Shown here piece by piece: positions 4,403 through 5,342 of a DNA stretch of 5,342 nucleotides. The number at the start of each line of letters is the position of its first letter. Positions within the stretch are counted from its first letter, which is position 1. The notes below the pieces were generated by a model. It was not told the origin of the DNA. It saw only the letters and a list, made by a program, of their open reading frames with translations, and searched no databases. A program made the translations under genes and the position numbers. This DNA is from Acidobacteriaceae bacterium (GTDB lineage Bacteria; Acidobacteriota; Terriglobia; Terriglobales; Acidobacteriaceae): contig PMGP01000215.1 in NCBI GenBank assembly GCA_003156235.1, positions 2,891-8,232 of the forward strand, in the 5' to 3' direction.

Positions 4403-4643
4403 TTCGCAGCGGCCCTACGGGACGCTGAATCGATCGGGGGACGCTGACCCAGGGTTGCGCTGTGCTCCACCCTGGGCTATTTTCATCTTCTCCCTACGGG
4501 AGAATCGGCGGTTGGAGGTTATGGTGGTCGGCCATACTCTGAGTTCAATGTTCTTTCAAACAACAAACCCGACTGGCGGATCGTTGAGTTTCGTGGTCTC
4601 CCATGTCTGAAAATCCAGACATGGGCCACCCATCATTTGTGGT
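4403..4643. repeat. Right copy of composite hairpin repeat flanking the TA module
   Basis: Direct repeat of 3543-3744. It keeps block A (4403-4456), block B (4469-4520) and block C (4590-4630). It differs by a simple 13-nt loop in hairpin 2, by an extra 69 bp (4521-4589) between blocks B and C that encodes nothing, and by a perfect rather than mismatched hairpin 4: CCCATGTCTG (4600-4609) with CAGACATGGG (4616-4625), loop AAAATC. Just beyond, CAGACCTGGGCCACCC (4644-4659) is a second variant of the block C arm; it is the perfect complement of the left copy's CCCAGGTCTG, which suggests shuffling between tandem arms. The 307-bp gap between antitoxin stop and the next gene is filled almost entirely by this element. 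Confidence 0.9.
4448..4483 (+). terminator. Possible weak terminator after the antitoxin, within the right repeat
   Basis: CCCAGGGT (4448-4455) pairs with ACCCTGGG (4469-4476) and is followed by CTATTTT. The stem is sound, the T-run short. It is the first T-tailed hairpin after the antitoxin stop, about 87 bp away. The same arrangement in the left copy implies this is a property of the repeat. Confidence 0.35.
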
Positions 4644-4667
4644 CAGACCTGGGCCACCCGCCGAGGC

Positions 4668-5123
4668 TCATGTTCCGGGATGAATATCGACAAATATGCG
4701 GCGGGAACGGCGCAGGCCGTGGCTAACGGTGATATATACGTGCGTGACATCCATGCCCTTGTTCATGCTGGCGCGGATTTCGTACTCACCGTTGGGAAGC
4801 TCAAATCGGAAGGCACCATCATTTCCGGTGAGACAGGCAGCGACAGGAAGTGGATCACCCAGTTGCGGCGCGCGGTAAAGCGGGTCACTATGGCTGCGCT
4901 TGTAGACCTGCAGAAGGACATCATCGGATGGTACGAGGCCGCCAGCAAGACGGGCGACCCCATTGACGATTCTTACCGGATGGTCGCGGAGATCGACCTC
5001 AATGACCTCATTGCCGCCCCAGCGGGTTTCCGTAGTGAGTGGAGCGGATTTGCAGGACTGGGCATCGGCTGAGAGAGCGACCGCGAGGACGATGAAGGCG
5101 AGTATGGCGAAGGTTAGCCGCAT
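4668..5123 (-). CDS. Small secreted protein, probable regulatory-type beta-sandwich domain
   Basis: The 151-residue product starts MRLTFAILAFIVLAVALSADAQ, a signal peptide with cleavage probably after Ala21 (ADA/Q is also possible at 19-21). The ATG at 5121-5123 is preferred over the one at 5162, which adds 13 residues of no signal-peptide character; a GAGAG lies a few bases upstream. The mature part has two cysteines (24 and 97), possibly bridged. Residues about 49-132 look like a transthyretin / carboxypeptidase-regulatory or Cna-B type sandwich: VRIVNGVARLAGGLV, VLLQVYKRS, then GNDGAFRFELPNGEYEIRAS, where G-x-F-x-F-x-L-P-x-G-x-Y-E-I is the usual signature. It ends in RRIFVDIHPGT. Such domains serve in binding or stability of surface and periplasmic proteins; no enzyme activity is expected. 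Upstream on the same strand is an ABC-F gene 72 bp away with no obvious functional link. Confidence 0.82.
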   Translation of the reverse strand: MRLTFAILAFIVLAVALSADAQSCKSAPLTTETRWGGNEVIEVDLRDHPVRIVNGVARLAGGLVPSDDVLLQVYKRSHSDPLYRAPQLGDPLPVAACLTGNDGAFRFELPNGEYEIRASMNKGMDVTHVYITVSHGLRRSRRIFVDIHPGT

Positions 5124-5195
5124 TTGCTCTCTATGATGACGCATCGATACCGAGCAATGCAATGTGCTCAGAATGCTCGATGGAGATAGTGATGA

Positions 5196-5342
5196 TTAGC
5201 TATGCTTGCCCTTCCACTCGGCATAGGGGCCTTGGAAGTCTTCGATGCTGTCTTCGTGGAAGACCCAGAGGCGAGTGGCTACTTCGTCGATTAAATCGTG
5301 GTCGTGGGTGACTAAGAGGACTGTGCCTTCGTAGCGCTGGAG
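5196..5342 (-). CDS. ABC-F ATPase, C-terminal 48 residues only (5' part beyond window)
   Basis: The visible end of an ABC ATPase of the ABC-F type (Uup/EttA/YheS group, cytoplasmic, ribosome-associated, no membrane domain). LLVTHDHDLIDEVATRLW contains the H-loop (switch) histidine in VTHD followed by the usual ABC-F D-x-D-L-I/F stretch and VATRLW; DFQGPYAEWK matches the G-x-Y-x-x-(Y/W) end of the second ATP-binding domain. The protein stops eight residues after PYAEW-start (KGKHS), so it lacks the extra C-terminal coiled-coil found in some subfamilies. The subfamily cannot be set from this fragment. Stop is TAA at 5196-5198. Confidence 0.88.
   Translation of the reverse strand, partial: LQRYEGTVLLVTHDHDLIDEVATRLWVFHEDSIEDFQGPYAEWKGKHS

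Noticed and set aside
4255..4470. Minus-strand open frame of 71 codons over the antitoxin end and right repeat
   Set aside because: It is antisense to a well-supported antitoxin gene and its other half is repeat DNA.
3543..4643. CRISPR array or integron-type cassette
   Set aside because: Only two repeat copies, about 200 bp each and of mosaic structure, with no regular spacers, no cas genes, no integrase and no attC-like core.
3543..4643. Insertion sequence or composite transposon with the repeats as IS copies
   Set aside because: The repeats contain no transposase gene and no terminal inverted repeats at their ends, and I see no target duplication at 3543 or 4643.
4680..5072. Plus-strand open frame of 130 codons opposite the secreted protein
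   Set aside because: The minus strand gives a clear signal peptide and beta-sandwich motif. The plus-strand reading looks superficially protein-like but has no ribosome site and no recognisable domain; I keep some small doubt.

Overview
The window looks like chromosomal DNA from a soil-type Acidobacteriota, probably the Terriglobales/Acidobacteriaceae group. This is an inference. It rests on moderately high GC, small secreted proteins with Ig-like or regulatory-type folds, and intergenic DNA made of hairpin-rich repeats built on GGCCCTACGGGACGC, ACCCAGGGTT and CCAGACATGGGCCACC, which I associate from memory with that group. No rRNA, tRNA, CRISPR or transposase gene is visible.

Layout. Positions 1-1308 (minus) hold the N-terminal 436 residues of a large membrane proton-channel subunit of the NuoL/MrpA family, cut by the window edge. 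A 168-bp divergent spacer separates it from a plus-strand gene (1477-2361) for an unrecognised secreted 294-residue protein, which ends at a strong rho-independent terminator (2400-2427). A short repeat patch follows: a 7-bp tandem repeat and a GC-rich hairpin. Next come two minus-strand genes. One is a HigA-type antitoxin with no visible toxin (2587-2901). Upstream of it is a 123-residue protein of unknown function (2973-3344).

The centre (3543-4643) is the most structured part. A complete two-gene type II toxin-antitoxin module of the HI1419/HI1420 kind (RelE/HigB-like toxin 3769-4074, HTH antitoxin 4067-4360, 8-nt overlap) sits between two direct copies of a composite hairpin repeat. The copies share three blocks at roughly 94-98% identity. 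They differ in the loop of one hairpin, where the left copy carries an extra nested 10-bp stem, and in a 69-bp indel. The left repeat runs right up to a near-perfect palindrome that covers the probable -10 of the toxin promoter.

The right end carries a minus-strand secreted protein of 151 residues with a probable transthyretin/carboxypeptidase-regulatory-like beta-sandwich (4668-5123), and the last 48 residues of an ABC-F ATPase (5196-5342, minus).

How the parts work together: the toxin and antitoxin should form an autoregulated pair. The antitoxin has a good ribosome binding site and the toxin has none, which would favour excess antitoxin. The other genes look like independent transcription units. 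The best candidate for something unusual is the TA cassette bracketed by direct hairpin-mosaic repeats, with the orphan antitoxin and its unknown neighbour second.
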